From: Clostridium sporogenes
GTDB lineage: Bacteria; Bacillota; Clostridia; Clostridiales; Clostridiaceae
Length of the DNA: 64,000 nucleotides
Assembly (NCBI RefSeq): GCF_001020205.1
Contig: NZ_CP011663.1
Coordinates: forward strand, 3,162,001 to 3,226,000
Reading direction: 5' to 3'
Positions within the stretch are counted from its first letter, which is position 1, and each line of letters begins with the position of its first letter. The notes beneath the pieces are model-generated. The model saw only the letters and a program-made list of their open reading frames with translations. It made no database searches and was not told the origin of the DNA. Of the stretch, positions 51,477 to 60,734 are shown in pieces. A program made the translations under genes and the position numbers.

Positions 51477-52149
51477 ATCCATCCCCCAATTTATATCCTG
51501 TCCCACGAACGGTCAGAATGATTTGCGGGCTTGCAGGATCGTTTTCTATCTTTTCTCGTAGGCGTTTTATGTACACGGTCAATGTATTGTCATTGACAAA
51601 CTCACCAGCTGCGTCCCACAATTCGTCAAGCAGCCTTCCCCTGGTGATAATATTTTTGGCATTGTTAATAAATACCAACAGCAAGCGGTATTCTAAAGCT
51701 GAAAGAAAAATCTCTCTACCGTTCTTTTTCACAACACCACTTGCCATATCCACATGAAGCCCGCAGATTTCAAAAGCCGATGGAGAACCTCCGCTTTTTC
51801 TCAGGGCGGTTCTGATTCGTGCGATCAGTTCACGAGGACGAAAAGGCTTGGTTATATAGTCGTCTGCGCCTATGTTCAGCCCAGTAACAACACTTGCTTC
51901 ATCGCCAGAAGCTGTCAAAAATATGACTGGAATATCTTGCCTTTCTTTGATTTCCGTGCAAACCGTAAATCCATTTCCGTCAGGCAAAGAAATATCAATC
52001 AAAGCCAAGTCAAATTTATCCCCGGCAAGTGCGGAAAGGGCTTCACTCCGCGTAGAGGCGTGAGTGACTGTAAATCCCTCTTTGCGGAGTAAAAGCATAA
52101 GGTTTTTAGCGATTGTTTTATCGTCCTCAACCAAAAATATCCGTTTCAT
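51463..52149 (-). CDS. OmpR-family response regulator
   Basis: 228 residues. The receiver domain (1-118) has the acidic pocket EDD at 8-10, phospho-Asp in LALIDISLPDGNGF near residue 53, and K in YITKPF. The C-terminal winged helix (about 130-225) contains LSALEYRLLLVFINNAKNIITRGRLLDELW and VRGTGYKLGDG. It should activate the ABC genes when phosphorylated by the kinase. The start overlaps the small HTH gene (ATGA), so the five genes form one operon. The codon use is GC-rich like the others. Confidence 0.93.
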   Translation of the reverse strand: MKRIFLVEDDKTIAKNLMLLLRKEGFTVTHASTRSEALSALAGDKFDLALIDISLPDGNGFTVCTEIKERQDIPVIFLTASGDEASVVTGLNIGADDYITKPFRPRELIARIRTALRKSGGSPSAFEICGLHVDMASGVVKKNGREIFLSALEYRLLLVFINNAKNIITRGRLLDELWDAAGEFVNDNTLTVYIKRLREKIENDPASPQIILTVRGTGYKLGDGYASE

Positions 52150-52340
52150 TTATTTTCACCATCCTTTACTTTACTGCTCCTATATCGTCCGTCATCTGGT
52201 TTTTCAGCATCAACCGGAATAAGCCATGTATTTCCCATTTTTTTAGCTCCCTTAATCCGTCCAGCAGAGCAATGGTACACTACCATTCTATCTGTGATTC
52301 CCCAATTTTTCGCTACTTCTTTTGTCGTTATATAATCCAT
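52146..52340 (-). CDS. Small HTH (excisionase/MerR-like) protein at the head of the operon
   Basis: 64 residues from ATG 52340, with GGAGG eight bases upstream. The fold is the helix-turn-helix 17 type: DYITTKEVAKNWGITDRMVVYHCSAGRIKGAKKMGNTWLIP, with the wing at the end, followed by a charged tail. Such proteins bind DNA as excisionases or small regulators. As the first gene of a two-component/ABC operon it may be an extra autoregulator, or a leftover from the mobile element that brought the block. Overlaps the response-regulator gene by four bases. Confidence 0.8.
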   Translation of the reverse strand: MDYITTKEVAKNWGITDRMVVYHCSAGRIKGAKKMGNTWLIPVDAEKPDDGRYRSSKVKDGENK

Positions 52341-52735
52341 GCATAACACCTCCATAATTTTATTATATTTCTTTTGACAGAAATATACAAGTTGAGGTAT
52401 AGAACAACGTCTAGATCACTGGCTTAATCGGTGGTCTTGACTCAAACTGTTGACAAAATATATTTATCAACAGCCTGAGGAGTATAACTCCTTTTTCTCT
52501 ACACAATTTCGCAAAACCTAACCCTTAACGCAAATATCCTTAGTTCTGTGTATTTGTTAACCCCCCTAAAGTAAAATTCCCCCAAACTCTAAGTCTGGGG
52601 AACATAAAACACACATCCATATTTAGTTAAAATTCTTCAAAGCTTAATTTTTATAAGGAATATCTTACTTCGGTACCCTCTATAAGATGGGCTTTCACAC
52701 TAAGTTCAGCTATCGCTTCACTAAGTGTTCAATGC
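52341..52735. other. Gene-free, hairpin-rich right flank of the ABC/two-component block
   Basis: About 395 bases without a gene. Structures include TGTTGACAAAATATATTTATCAACA (an inverted repeat of TGTTGA/TCAACA), AGGAGT/ACTCCT at about 52478-52493, CCCCCAAACT/AGTCTGGGG (52581-52599 region), and CACTAAGT repeated at 52698 and 52721. The promoter of the HTH gene must lie at its left end. The look is of non-coding RNA or the end of a transposable element; identity unknown. Confidence 0.4.
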
Positions 52736-54091
52736 CTATTTCTTCACTATCTTCACAACCGTCTCAACATGTGGTGTATGAGGAAACATGTCCATGCCCT
52801 TAACCTTTTCTAATTTATATCCATTATCTATAAGATATTCTAAGTCATCCACTAAAGTTTTTGGATTACAAGATACATATATTATTTCTTTTGGTTCAAA
52901 TTTAACCACATATTCTAATGCTACTGGATGTACACCTGGTCTTGGTGGATCCAATATAATTATGTCTGGTTTCTGTTTTAGGTCCTTTATAGCCTTCGCT
53001 ACATCTCCAGCTATAAATTCACAGTTATCTAATCCATTTAATTTTGCATTTTCATTAGCTGCCTTAACTGCTTCCTCTATTAATTCCACACCTATAACTT
53101 TTTTAGCCTTTGGAGCAACTATTTGACCTATAGTTCCTGTACCACAATAAAGATCAAAAACTACCTTTGAACTAGCATCACCTAAAAAGTCTTTTACTAT
53201 GCTATATAGTTTTTCTGCGCCCTTTGAATTTGTTTGAAAAAAGGCTTCTGGAGCTATTTTAAATTTTAGTCCTAATAACTCTTCTATTATATAATCTCTT
53301 CCATATAATATTTCTAATTTATCTACCTGAACTACGTCAGATAACGTGTCATTTATAGTATGAAGAATGCCTTTTATTTCTCCTTTGTACTCTCCCTTTA
53401 ATAATATATCTACCATTTCTTTAAAATCAAATTCCATTTGAGATGTAGTTACTATGTTTACTAATATCTCTCCTGTATTTTTAGCTTTTCTTATAACTAA
53501 ATTTCTTAAAAAACCTTCGTGACTCATTACCCTATATTTAGGTAATCCTTTTTTGTTAAAATAATCAACCACAGATGTTAATATACTCCTAAAATCTTTA
53601 TCCACAATTTCACAGTTATCCACTGTTACAATAGAAAAACTTCTATTTTTAACATGCATACCTAGAGTAAGATCTCCACCCTTTTCCATGTCTCCAAAGG
53701 TAAACTCCATCTTATTTCTGTATTCATATTCTTCTGGACTTTTTTCTACTCCTAAAAATTCAAAATCTTCTATGTCCTTATTTTTAAACAATTTTAATAA
53801 TTGCTCTTCTTTTATTTCTAATTGTTTTTCATAAGGTATGTATTGTGTTGAACATCCCCCACATTGACCAAAATGAGGACATTTATTTTTTATAGCATAA
53901 TCCACATTTTCTATTATTTCTAAAAGTTTAGCCTGAGCATATTCTCTTCTTTTTTTAGTTATTTTTGCTAAAACCTTTTGTCCTGGCAATGTTCCTTTTA
54001 TATAAACTGGTAGGCCATCCTTTTGCGCTATACCTGTTCCTGGAAATTCTGTTTCTTCTATAAGAAATTCATACTCCTTACCTTTTCTCAT
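52736..54091 (-). CDS. rlmD: 23S rRNA (uracil-C5) methyltransferase, RlmD/RumA family
   Basis: 451 residues. An N-terminal TRAM domain (about 5-60) is followed by the [4Fe-4S] cysteines in CPHFGQCGGC with one further Cys upstream or downstream. The C-terminal SAM-dependent domain has FDLYCGTGTIGQIVA, LDPPRPGVHP and VSCNPKTL, the last holding the catalytic cysteine. It methylates a uridine in 23S rRNA; RlmD versus RlmCD specificity cannot be settled by eye. The gene is on its own. ATG with AAAGGATG upstream. Confidence 0.9.
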   Translation of the reverse strand: MRKGKEYEFLIEETEFPGTGIAQKDGLPVYIKGTLPGQKVLAKITKKRREYAQAKLLEIIENVDYAIKNKCPHFGQCGGCSTQYIPYEKQLEIKEEQLLKLFKNKDIEDFEFLGVEKSPEEYEYRNKMEFTFGDMEKGGDLTLGMHVKNRSFSIVTVDNCEIVDKDFRSILTSVVDYFNKKGLPKYRVMSHEGFLRNLVIRKAKNTGEILVNIVTTSQMEFDFKEMVDILLKGEYKGEIKGILHTINDTLSDVVQVDKLEILYGRDYIIEELLGLKFKIAPEAFFQTNSKGAEKLYSIVKDFLGDASSKVVFDLYCGTGTIGQIVAPKAKKVIGVELIEEAVKAANENAKLNGLDNCEFIAGDVAKAIKDLKQKPDIIILDPPRPGVHPVALEYVVKFEPKEIIYVSCNPKTLVDDLEYLIDNGYKLEKVKGMDMFPHTPHVETVVKIVKK

Positions 54092-54274
54092 ATATTTATT
54101 TTCATCCTTTCAAAGTAAATTCATTTTAAGCCTTTATTTATTACAAATCAAAACTTAATTCAAATAGAATTCTTATTCCAACTAAATTTTAATTAAATCA
54201 ATTTAGTTGCTTATAATTCTTATACACAGTATAACAATTATAAGCAATGGAATAAAATTTTCTATATTAAAAAC

Positions 54275-54310
54275 AATAATTAAGAGCCTCCTAAGATACT
54301 CTTAATTATT
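54275..54310 (-). terminator. Terminator after the acidic membrane protein gene
   Basis: AATAATTAAGAG (54275-54286) pairs perfectly with CTCTTAATTATT (54299-54310). Confidence 0.75.
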
Positions 54311-54318
54311 TATCCATT

Positions 54319-54777
54319 TTATTTATTTTTTCTATAAAATTTAGCTTTTATGTATGGATAGAATAAAGATACTACTAAATATACTATAAATAGCATTCCC
54401 CAAGCATCCTTAACATATAAACCTATTATATATCTTAAGATTAATCCTATTATTGCTAATCCCCCTATAGATACTACAAAGATTCCTAAGGTGTTTTTTA
54501 TTCCTTCTTTAAAGTATTGTAAAAAATCAACTTTATCCTTTATATCATTATAAACTTCGTCTTCTTTAGTTTTTTCTTCTTTATATTCTTTTGCAGACTT
54601 ATCAATTTCTTCTTCTTTATTTTTTAGAGCATCTTCTTCTACAAACTCATTAATTTTATCTGTTTTATTTTCTGATACTTTTTCCTCATTAACTTCTTGA
54701 ACTTTTTCTTCTTCCTTTTCTTTTTCTATATTTTCTACTACTTCTTCTGAAGCTTTTACTTCCTCTTTATCTAACAT
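54319..54777 (-). CDS. Acidic coiled-coil membrane protein, function unknown
   Basis: 152 residues. The first 85 are almost entirely Glu, Lys, Val and Asp, predicted to be a highly charged helix or disordered tail. Two hydrophobic helices follow (about 95-115 and 122-142), then a short basic tail (KAKFYRKNK). No family is recognised. The charged region is typically cytoplasmic and could tether a partner to the membrane. It has an RBS (GAGGAG) and its own terminator, so it is probably a real gene. Confidence 0.65.
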   Translation of the reverse strand: MLDKEEVKASEEVVENIEKEKEEEKVQEVNEEKVSENKTDKINEFVEEDALKNKEEEIDKSAKEYKEEKTKEDEVYNDIKDKVDFLQYFKEGIKNTLGIFVVSIGGLAIIGLILRYIIGLYVKDAWGMLFIVYLVVSLFYPYIKAKFYRKNK

Positions 54778-55111
54778 CTATTATTCCTCCTCACATTTTT
54801 CATTCATGTCAAATTATATTATGCTATAGTATCCATTCTATGTAAATACATTATATCCTTATAAATTATATGTTTTTAATAAATTATTATTTTTGTAATA
54901 AAAAATCCACACTCTCTTTAATACTTATAACAATTATCATTTTTTCAATCAATCTTTATTACAATTATCCTATTTATAGTTTATACTATATAAAGAGGAT
55001 TTTAAATTTTCTTTATAAAACATTAAATTTTTTATAGAATTTATATTTTAAATACATATATATTTAAACTTAACCACAATTGATATTATAACATATAAAG
55101 GAAAGGTGAAC
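54778..55111. other. Divergent promoter spacer
   Basis: Very AT-rich gap between two divergent genes, about 330 bases. Only the ribosome binding sites at both ends are recognisable. Confidence 0.5.
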
Positions 55112-56971
55112 ATGAAAAAATATAAAACATATTTATATAACTATTGGGATATTATTTTATTTTTTATTCTTATGCTCACAAAACTTTTGACTTATGGTAG
55201 CAAACTTCAATTGGAACACTTTAAATATAGTAGAATATTGTATCCTGCTATTGGGTCTATTCTTTTAGTAATAGCTTTATGCCTTATTTTCAAAAGAAAG
55301 GGCAGATTTATTTTTCTTCTTTTGTTTAATATTTTAATTTCTATTATTATTATAGGAGATTTAAATTATTTTAGATATTTTAAAGATTTATTTTCTCTGC
55401 CTATACTTATAAATAGCTTCCAACTAGGAGCAGTGGGGTCAAGCGTATTGGAGCTTTTTAACTTTTGGGATTTAATTTATATATTAGACATATTAATTTT
55501 AATTCCTTTATTTTTGACACTTAAAAGTAAATGTATATTCCCTCAAAATAATTATAAATTTGATTATAAATTAATAATTATAACTTTAATTATTGCCATA
55601 CCTATAGAGTTTATAAGTTTTTATAAATTATCTCAAGAGCAACCAAAGCTTATTTCAACTATGTATAATAAAGTTTATATTGCTGAAAAATTAGGAGTCT
55701 TAAACTATCATTATATTGATTTTTATTGTTCTAGTACAAACTTTATAAAAAGAAAAATGCCTGTAAGTTCTAATAAAAAAGAAGATATAAAAAATGTTCT
55801 GGCACAAAAGAATACCTCTTATAACTCTTCTAAATATAAAGATATCTATGGGGGTAAAAATGTAATACTTATACAGGTAGAAGCTTTGCAAAACTTTGTT
55901 ATAAATAAAAAAATAAACAATAAAGAAATAACTCCAAATTTAAATAAGTTTTTAAATAAATCTTTATACTTTAACAATTACTTTTATCAAATAGCTTCTG
56001 GAAGTACTTCCGATGCAGAATTTATAACTAATAACTCTTTATATCCCGCGGCTTCTGGTGCTGCTTACTTTTTATATGCAGGTAATCATTTTAATTCCCT
56101 TCCTTCAGAACTTAAAAAAAAGGGATATAATACAGCTGCCTTCCATGGATATAAAGAAAATTTTTGGAACAGAAACTTAATGTATAAAAATATAAATATT
56201 GACCGATTTTATAGTGAAAAAGATTATAAAAAAGATGAAAAAATAGGTTTAGGACTTAGTGATAAATGCTTTTTAAATGAAACTATAGAAAAAATCAAAA
56301 AGCTTAAAGAACCTTATTTTTCTTTTGTTGTAACCTTAACAAGTCATTTTCCCTATGAAGCTACAGATAAATATGGAGAATTTGATGTAGGAGAATATGA
56401 AGGAACTCTTTTAGGAAACTATATGAAATCTATACATTATACAGATGAACAATTAGGTGTTTTCTTAGATAAATTAGAAAAAGAAAATATTTTAGCTAAC
56501 TCTATAATAGCCATATATGGGGATCACTATGCTATACCAAGAGAAAATGAAAAAGATTTGTCTAATTTCCTGGGAAAAGATATAGATGAATTAAACTGGA
56601 TAGAACTTCAAAAGGTCCCTTTAATAATTCACACTCCTGATGAAAAATTAAAGGGAACAAACAATGAATATTGTGGTCAAATAGACTTATACCCTACATT
56701 AGCAAATTTATTAAATATAAAAAATAATACTATGTTTGGAAGGGATCTTTTAAACAGCAAAAATGAATGTGTAATTTTTAGAAATGGGTCCTTTACTGAT
56801 GGGAAAGTATTTTATATATCCCCTACAAATACTTATTACGATATAAAAACTCATAAAGAAATAAGTGAAACTGAAGAATTAAAAGCTAAAAAAAATAATG
56901 CTATAAGTGAATTAAATTCTTCTGATAATATACTTAAACATGATCTTTTAAAAAATAATAAATTAAATTAA
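55112..56971 (+). CDS. LtaS-type phosphoglycerol transferase (lipoteichoic acid synthase-like)
   Basis: 619 residues from ATG 55112; a GTG two codons earlier overlaps the RBS AAAGG. Five hydrophobic helices (about 10-175) are followed by an extracellular sulfatase/alkaline-phosphatase domain. The metal site begins VILIQVEALQ, the catalytic threonine is in SGSTSDAEF near residue 297, and FHGYKENFWNR and YGDHYAIP carry other ligands. LtaS polymerises glycerol-phosphate on a membrane anchor, using phosphatidylglycerol. Whether this copy makes polymer or acts as a primase is unknown. The TauE-type permease gene starts 25 bases after the stop, so they may be co-transcribed. Confidence 0.88.
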   Translation: MKKYKTYLYNYWDIILFFILMLTKLLTYGSKLQLEHFKYSRILYPAIGSILLVIALCLIFKRKGRFIFLLLFNILISIIIIGDLNYFRYFKDLFSLPILINSFQLGAVGSSVLELFNFWDLIYILDILILIPLFLTLKSKCIFPQNNYKFDYKLIIITLIIAIPIEFISFYKLSQEQPKLISTMYNKVYIAEKLGVLNYHYIDFYCSSTNFIKRKMPVSSNKKEDIKNVLAQKNTSYNSSKYKDIYGGKNVILIQVEALQNFVINKKINNKEITPNLNKFLNKSLYFNNYFYQIASGSTSDAEFITNNSLYPAASGAAYFLYAGNHFNSLPSELKKKGYNTAAFHGYKENFWNRNLMYKNINIDRFYSEKDYKKDEKIGLGLSDKCFLNETIEKIKKLKEPYFSFVVTLTSHFPYEATDKYGEFDVGEYEGTLLGNYMKSIHYTDEQLGVFLDKLEKENILANSIIAIYGDHYAIPRENEKDLSNFLGKDIDELNWIELQKVPLIIHTPDEKLKGTNNEYCGQIDLYPTLANLLNIKNNTMFGRDLLNSKNECVIFRNGSFTDGKVFYISPTNTYYDIKTHKEISETEELKAKKNNAISELNSSDNILKHDLLKNNKLN

Positions 56972-56996
56972 TTTTATAGATTGGAGATGTGTCTTT

Positions 56997-57749
56997 TTGT
57001 TTACTATTTTACTTCTATGTTTTGCAGGTTTTTTAGCTGCAATCATAGATGCCATAGCTGGCGGTGGAGGACTAATTACTATACCTGCATATTTAATGGC
57101 GGGAGTTCCACCCCATATGGCCTTAGGCACAAACAAACTTTGTGCTACCTGTTCTTCATTAACAAGTTGTTTTAATTTTGCTCAATCTGGAAAGATTAAT
57201 TTAAAGCTATTTAAAATATTAGCTCCTTTTTCATTGATAGGTGCTATATTAGGTGTTAACGCAGTAATGGGCATTGATGCTAATTGCCTAAACATCATAG
57301 TTCTTATTTTATTAGTTATAGTAGCTTTATTCAGTTTATTTTCTAAGAATGTAGGCTTAAAGAATAATTTTCATGGATTAAATAAAAAAAATACCCTACT
57401 AGGAATATTTCTATCTTTTTCTGTAGGCTTTTATACAGGTTTTTTTGGTCCTGGTACAGGAGCTTTTATGATGATAGGATTAATTGGGGTTTTTAAGTTT
57501 GATTTTGTAGGAGCTAGTGGAAACTCAAAATCATTAACCACTATAAGCAATATGGCCTCTTTAATATTATTTGCTTTTCATAGACAAATAAACTATAAAC
57601 TAGCCATACCCGTATCCTTAGCAATGATAATTGGTGCTAAGCTTGGAACAAAGATAGCTTTAAATAAAGGTTCTAAGGTAATAAAACCAGTTTTTACTAC
57701 TATATCCCTTTTAATAGCTATAAAAGTACTATACCAAACCATTGCATAA
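56997..57749 (+). CDS. TauE/SafE-family (TSUP) membrane permease
   Basis: 250 residues from a TTG at 56997; GGAG lies about ten bases upstream. Eight hydrophobic helices in two related halves: AAIIDAIAGGGGLITIPAYL near the start and GFYTGFFGPGTGAFMMIGLIGVF in the middle are the two family signatures. Members export or import small sulfur anions such as sulfite, sulfoacetate or thiosulfate; substrate here is unknown. It is 25 bases after the LtaS-like gene and followed by a strong terminator. Confidence 0.87.
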   Translation: MFTILLLCFAGFLAAIIDAIAGGGGLITIPAYLMAGVPPHMALGTNKLCATCSSLTSCFNFAQSGKINLKLFKILAPFSLIGAILGVNAVMGIDANCLNIIVLILLVIVALFSLFSKNVGLKNNFHGLNKKNTLLGIFLSFSVGFYTGFFGPGTGAFMMIGLIGVFKFDFVGASGNSKSLTTISNMASLILFAFHRQINYKLAIPVSLAMIIGAKLGTKIALNKGSKVIKPVFTTISLLIAIKVLYQTIA

Positions 57750-57876
57750 TACATTTTTCCAAATAGTTATAGGCCAAGTAAGGTTTATTTATAAATATCA
57801 AATCTTTTTCTTGAGCTTTATATAACCCTTAATTTAAATATTTAAAACAATTACTTAATGAAGATTAAAACATTTA

Positions 57877-57921
57877 AGCAGATATAAGTTAAAATGTAAT
57901 AAAAATTAACTTATATCTGCT
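57877..57921. terminator. Strong terminator after the TauE-type gene
   Basis: AGCAGATATAAGTTAA (57877-57892) pairs perfectly with TTAACTTATATCTGCT (57906-57921), 16 base pairs, T-rich on the right. The remaining spacer up to 58082 shows nothing. Confidence 0.85.
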
Positions 57922-58082
57922 CTTTTATTTCTATATGATTTTATAGAGATTCTTATTTTTCATTATCTTTATAATAGTAAGCTTTTTAGTCTACTTCAAT
58001 AAAATAAGTTTAGAAGTCCTTAGTAAAATGAACTAGCATTTGTATCAATATATACTTTTAAACTTTAGTAAAGTTTAAAATT

Positions 58083-58547
58083 CTAATCTAAAATTTTTAT
58101 TAAATTTGACATTTCTATAGCTGACATAGCTGCATCATAGCCTTTATTCCCTGCCTTTGTACCTGCTCTCTCTATAGCTTGCTCTATGGTATCTGTGGTT
58201 AATACTCCAAATATTACTGGCACTTCTTTATCCAATGATACATGAGCCACTCCCTTTGAAACTTCACTAGATACATAATCAAAATGAGGTGTTGCCCCTC
58301 TTATTACTGTTCCTAAACAAATTACTGCATCATATTTACCCTTTGATGCCATTTTTTTTGCTATTACAGGTATTTCAAAAGCCCCGGGTACCCAACATAT
58401 TTCTATATTATCTTCTTTAGCTCCATGTCTTTTTAAGCAATCTATAGACCCTGATAATAATTTTGATGTTATAAACTCATTAAATCTTGAAACTATTATT
58501 CCTACTTTTAACCCTTCTGCTGTTAATTTTCCTTCATATATTTTCAT
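58083..58547 (-). CDS. ribH: 6,7-dimethyl-8-ribityllumazine synthase
   Basis: 154 residues, standard size. Motifs: VSRFNEFITSKLL near the N-terminus, WVPGAFEIP, LGTVIRGATPHFDY with the catalytic His, and GVLTTDTIEQAIERAGTKAGNKG at the C-terminal end. It condenses the RibA-derived pyrimidine with dihydroxybutanone phosphate, forming 60-subunit or pentameric shells. It is the last gene of the riboflavin operon, 31 bases after ribBA. RBS GGGGG. Confidence 0.96.
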   Translation of the reverse strand: MKIYEGKLTAEGLKVGIIVSRFNEFITSKLLSGSIDCLKRHGAKEDNIEICWVPGAFEIPVIAKKMASKGKYDAVICLGTVIRGATPHFDYVSSEVSKGVAHVSLDKEVPVIFGVLTTDTIEQAIERAGTKAGNKGYDAAMSAIEMSNLIKILD

Positions 58548-58578
58548 TTTATTTCCCCCTAATCTTTTATTAATTTAA

Positions 58579-59784
58579 CTACATTATGTCAATTAAATGT
58601 CCCATTTTATCCTTTTTAGTTTTTAAATAATTAAGATTTTCTTTTTTGCATCCCATATCTATAGGAACTCTATCTACTATTTTTATACCATAACCTGAAA
58701 GTCCTGATATTTTTTTAGGATTGTTAGTCATAAGTTTTATATTCTTAACACCTAAATCCCTTAATATTTGGGCTCCTATGCCATAATCTCTTAAATCTTC
58801 TGGAAATCCTAAAGCTAAATTTGCTTCTATAGTATCCATGCCTTCATCTTGAAGAGCATAGGCTTTTAGTTTATTTAATAAACCTATACCTCTTCCTTCT
58901 TGTCTCATATATACTAAAACTCCTTTTCCTTCTTCTTCTATTTTCATGAGAGCTTTAGCTATTTGCTCACCACAATCGCATCTTAAAGACCCGAATACAT
59001 CTCCTGTTAAACATTCTGAATGTACTCTAACTAGTACTGGTTCCTCTCCTTTTACATCTCCTTTTACTAAAGCTACATGTTCTTCTCCAGTTATTAAATT
59101 TTCATACCCTATAGCAGTAAAATTCCCATATTTAGAAGGAAGCTTTACTGGGTTTAGCGCCTTTATTAATTTTTCTTCTTTACTTCTATATTCAATTAAA
59201 TCTGCTATAGTTATTATTTTTAAATTATGTTTTTTTACAAATTCCATAAGCTGTGGCACCCTTGCCATAGTCCCATCCTCATCCATTATTTCACATATAA
59301 CTCCTGCTTCAGAAAAACCTGCTAGTCTTGCCATATCTACTGCTGCTTCTGTATGTCCTGCTCTAACTAAAACTCCTCCATCTTTGGCTGCTAAAGGAAA
59401 CACATGACCTGGCTTTAAAAAATCCTCTGGTTTGGAATTTCGATCTACTATCTTTGATACGGTAAAGGCTCTATCCAATGCAGATATTCCTGTGGATGTG
59501 CCTACTGCATCTACTGATACGGTAAAGGCCGTACCAAAATTGTCTTTATTTTTATGTACCATTTGATATATTTCTAATGCTTCCAGTCTAGATTTTTTTA
59601 CGGGAGTACAAATAAGTCCTCTTCCCTCTTTAGCCATAAAATTTATACTCTCCGAAGTAACTTTTTCTGCTGCCATCAAGAGATCTCCTTCATTTTCCCT
59701 ATCTTCATCATCTACAACTACAATAATTTTTCCATTTTTTATATCCTCTATAGCTTCTTTTATAGTATTAAATTTATAACTCAT
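58579..59784 (-). CDS. ribBA: Bifunctional DHBP synthase / GTP cyclohydrolase II
   Basis: 401 residues. The N-terminal DHBP synthase domain (1-200) has VVDDEDRENEGDLLMAAE and GHTEAAVDMARLAG. The C-terminal GTP cyclohydrolase II domain (about 205-400) has the zinc cysteines in CLTGDVFGSLRCDCG and the arginine-rich MRQEGRGIGLLNKL. Together they supply both precursors for lumazine. Position between ribE and ribH is the usual Gram-positive order D-E-BA-H. RBS GGGGG before ATG 59784. Confidence 0.96.
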   Translation of the reverse strand: MSYKFNTIKEAIEDIKNGKIIVVVDDEDRENEGDLLMAAEKVTSESINFMAKEGRGLICTPVKKSRLEALEIYQMVHKNKDNFGTAFTVSVDAVGTSTGISALDRAFTVSKIVDRNSKPEDFLKPGHVFPLAAKDGGVLVRAGHTEAAVDMARLAGFSEAGVICEIMDEDGTMARVPQLMEFVKKHNLKIITIADLIEYRSKEEKLIKALNPVKLPSKYGNFTAIGYENLITGEEHVALVKGDVKGEEPVLVRVHSECLTGDVFGSLRCDCGEQIAKALMKIEEEGKGVLVYMRQEGRGIGLLNKLKAYALQDEGMDTIEANLALGFPEDLRDYGIGAQILRDLGVKNIKLMTNNPKKISGLSGYGIKIVDRVPIDMGCKKENLNYLKTKKDKMGHLIDIM

Positions 59785-59902
59785 GAAAATTCCCCCTAAA
59801 CATATTATTGAATTTCTATAAAAATTTTTTCTTTATACTTTAAACATAGTATAAACTGCGCATTAAGCTAATATTCATTAATAAATTAATCTTAATTTAA
59901 AA

Positions 59903-60556
59903 TTATAAAAATCCTGTCTTGCTTAAAAAATCTAAACTTATATTACTTTTTAGAGCTTCTTCTTCCTTTTTTAAATTCATAAATTTATATATATATTTCC
60001 CTAAAACATCGCATTCTATATTCATTATATCGCCTATATTTTTGTTCATTAATATAGTTTCTTCTTTTGTATGAGGTATTAAAGATACTGTAAAACTTTT
60101 TTCTTTTATGTCCACTAAGGTTAAACTTACACCATCTAAGGCTACAGAACCCTTAGACACCATATATTTTAACAAAGTTTCTTTTGTTTTTACCTCCAAT
60201 AATGTAGCAATTCCTTCTTTTTTAATATTTATTATTTCACCTGTTCCATCTATATGACCGGAAACGATATGTCCACCTAGAGGTTTATTCAAAGTTACGG
60301 CTCTTTCTAAATTTACCAAACTACCTTTAGATAATGTTTTTAAGCTGCTTTTTTTCAGGGTTTCTGCCATAACATCTGCAGTAAAACTACTATTATTAAA
60401 ATTCGTTACTGTAAGACACACTCCATTCACTGCTACACTATCTCCTAAATTTAATGGATTTAAAACCTTACTTCCCTCTATGGTTATATGAAGAAAGTCT
60501 TTGCCCTCTTCTATTTTTGATATTTTTCCAACTTCCTCAACTATGCCTGTAAACAA
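59903..60556 (-). CDS. ribE: Riboflavin synthase, alpha chain
   Basis: 217 residues with two tandem lumazine-binding barrels. It starts MFTGIVEEVGKI; the motif NGVCLTV and VSGHIDGTGEI lie in the first half, and DGVSLTLVDI in the second. It converts two lumazines to riboflavin and a pyrimidine by-product. Gap of 178 bases to ribD upstream and 118 to ribBA downstream; both spacers are AT-rich without features. Confidence 0.96.
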   Translation of the reverse strand: MFTGIVEEVGKISKIEEGKDFLHITIEGSKVLNPLNLGDSVAVNGVCLTVTNFNNSSFTADVMAETLKKSSLKTLSKGSLVNLERAVTLNKPLGGHIVSGHIDGTGEIINIKKEGIATLLEVKTKETLLKYMVSKGSVALDGVSLTLVDIKEKSFTVSLIPHTKEETILMNKNIGDIMNIECDVLGKYIYKFMNLKKEEEALKSNISLDFLSKTGFL

Positions 60557-60734
60557 ACTAACACCTTCTTTAAATATCTAGTGTAAATAACCACTACACC
60601 TATTAAATTTACTTATTCTATTTAAGAAACTATTTATAGAACATTTAATATATAATCTTTCATATAACTTTATCTAATAATTTTTTATATTTTATACTTA
60701 ATAGTTATTGAAAACTTATGAATTACTTCTCTAT

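Noticed and set aside
47196..52092. Many long plus-strand ORFs opposite the ABC/two-component genes
   Set aside because: These are mirror frames of higher-GC genes with clear motifs on the minus strand.
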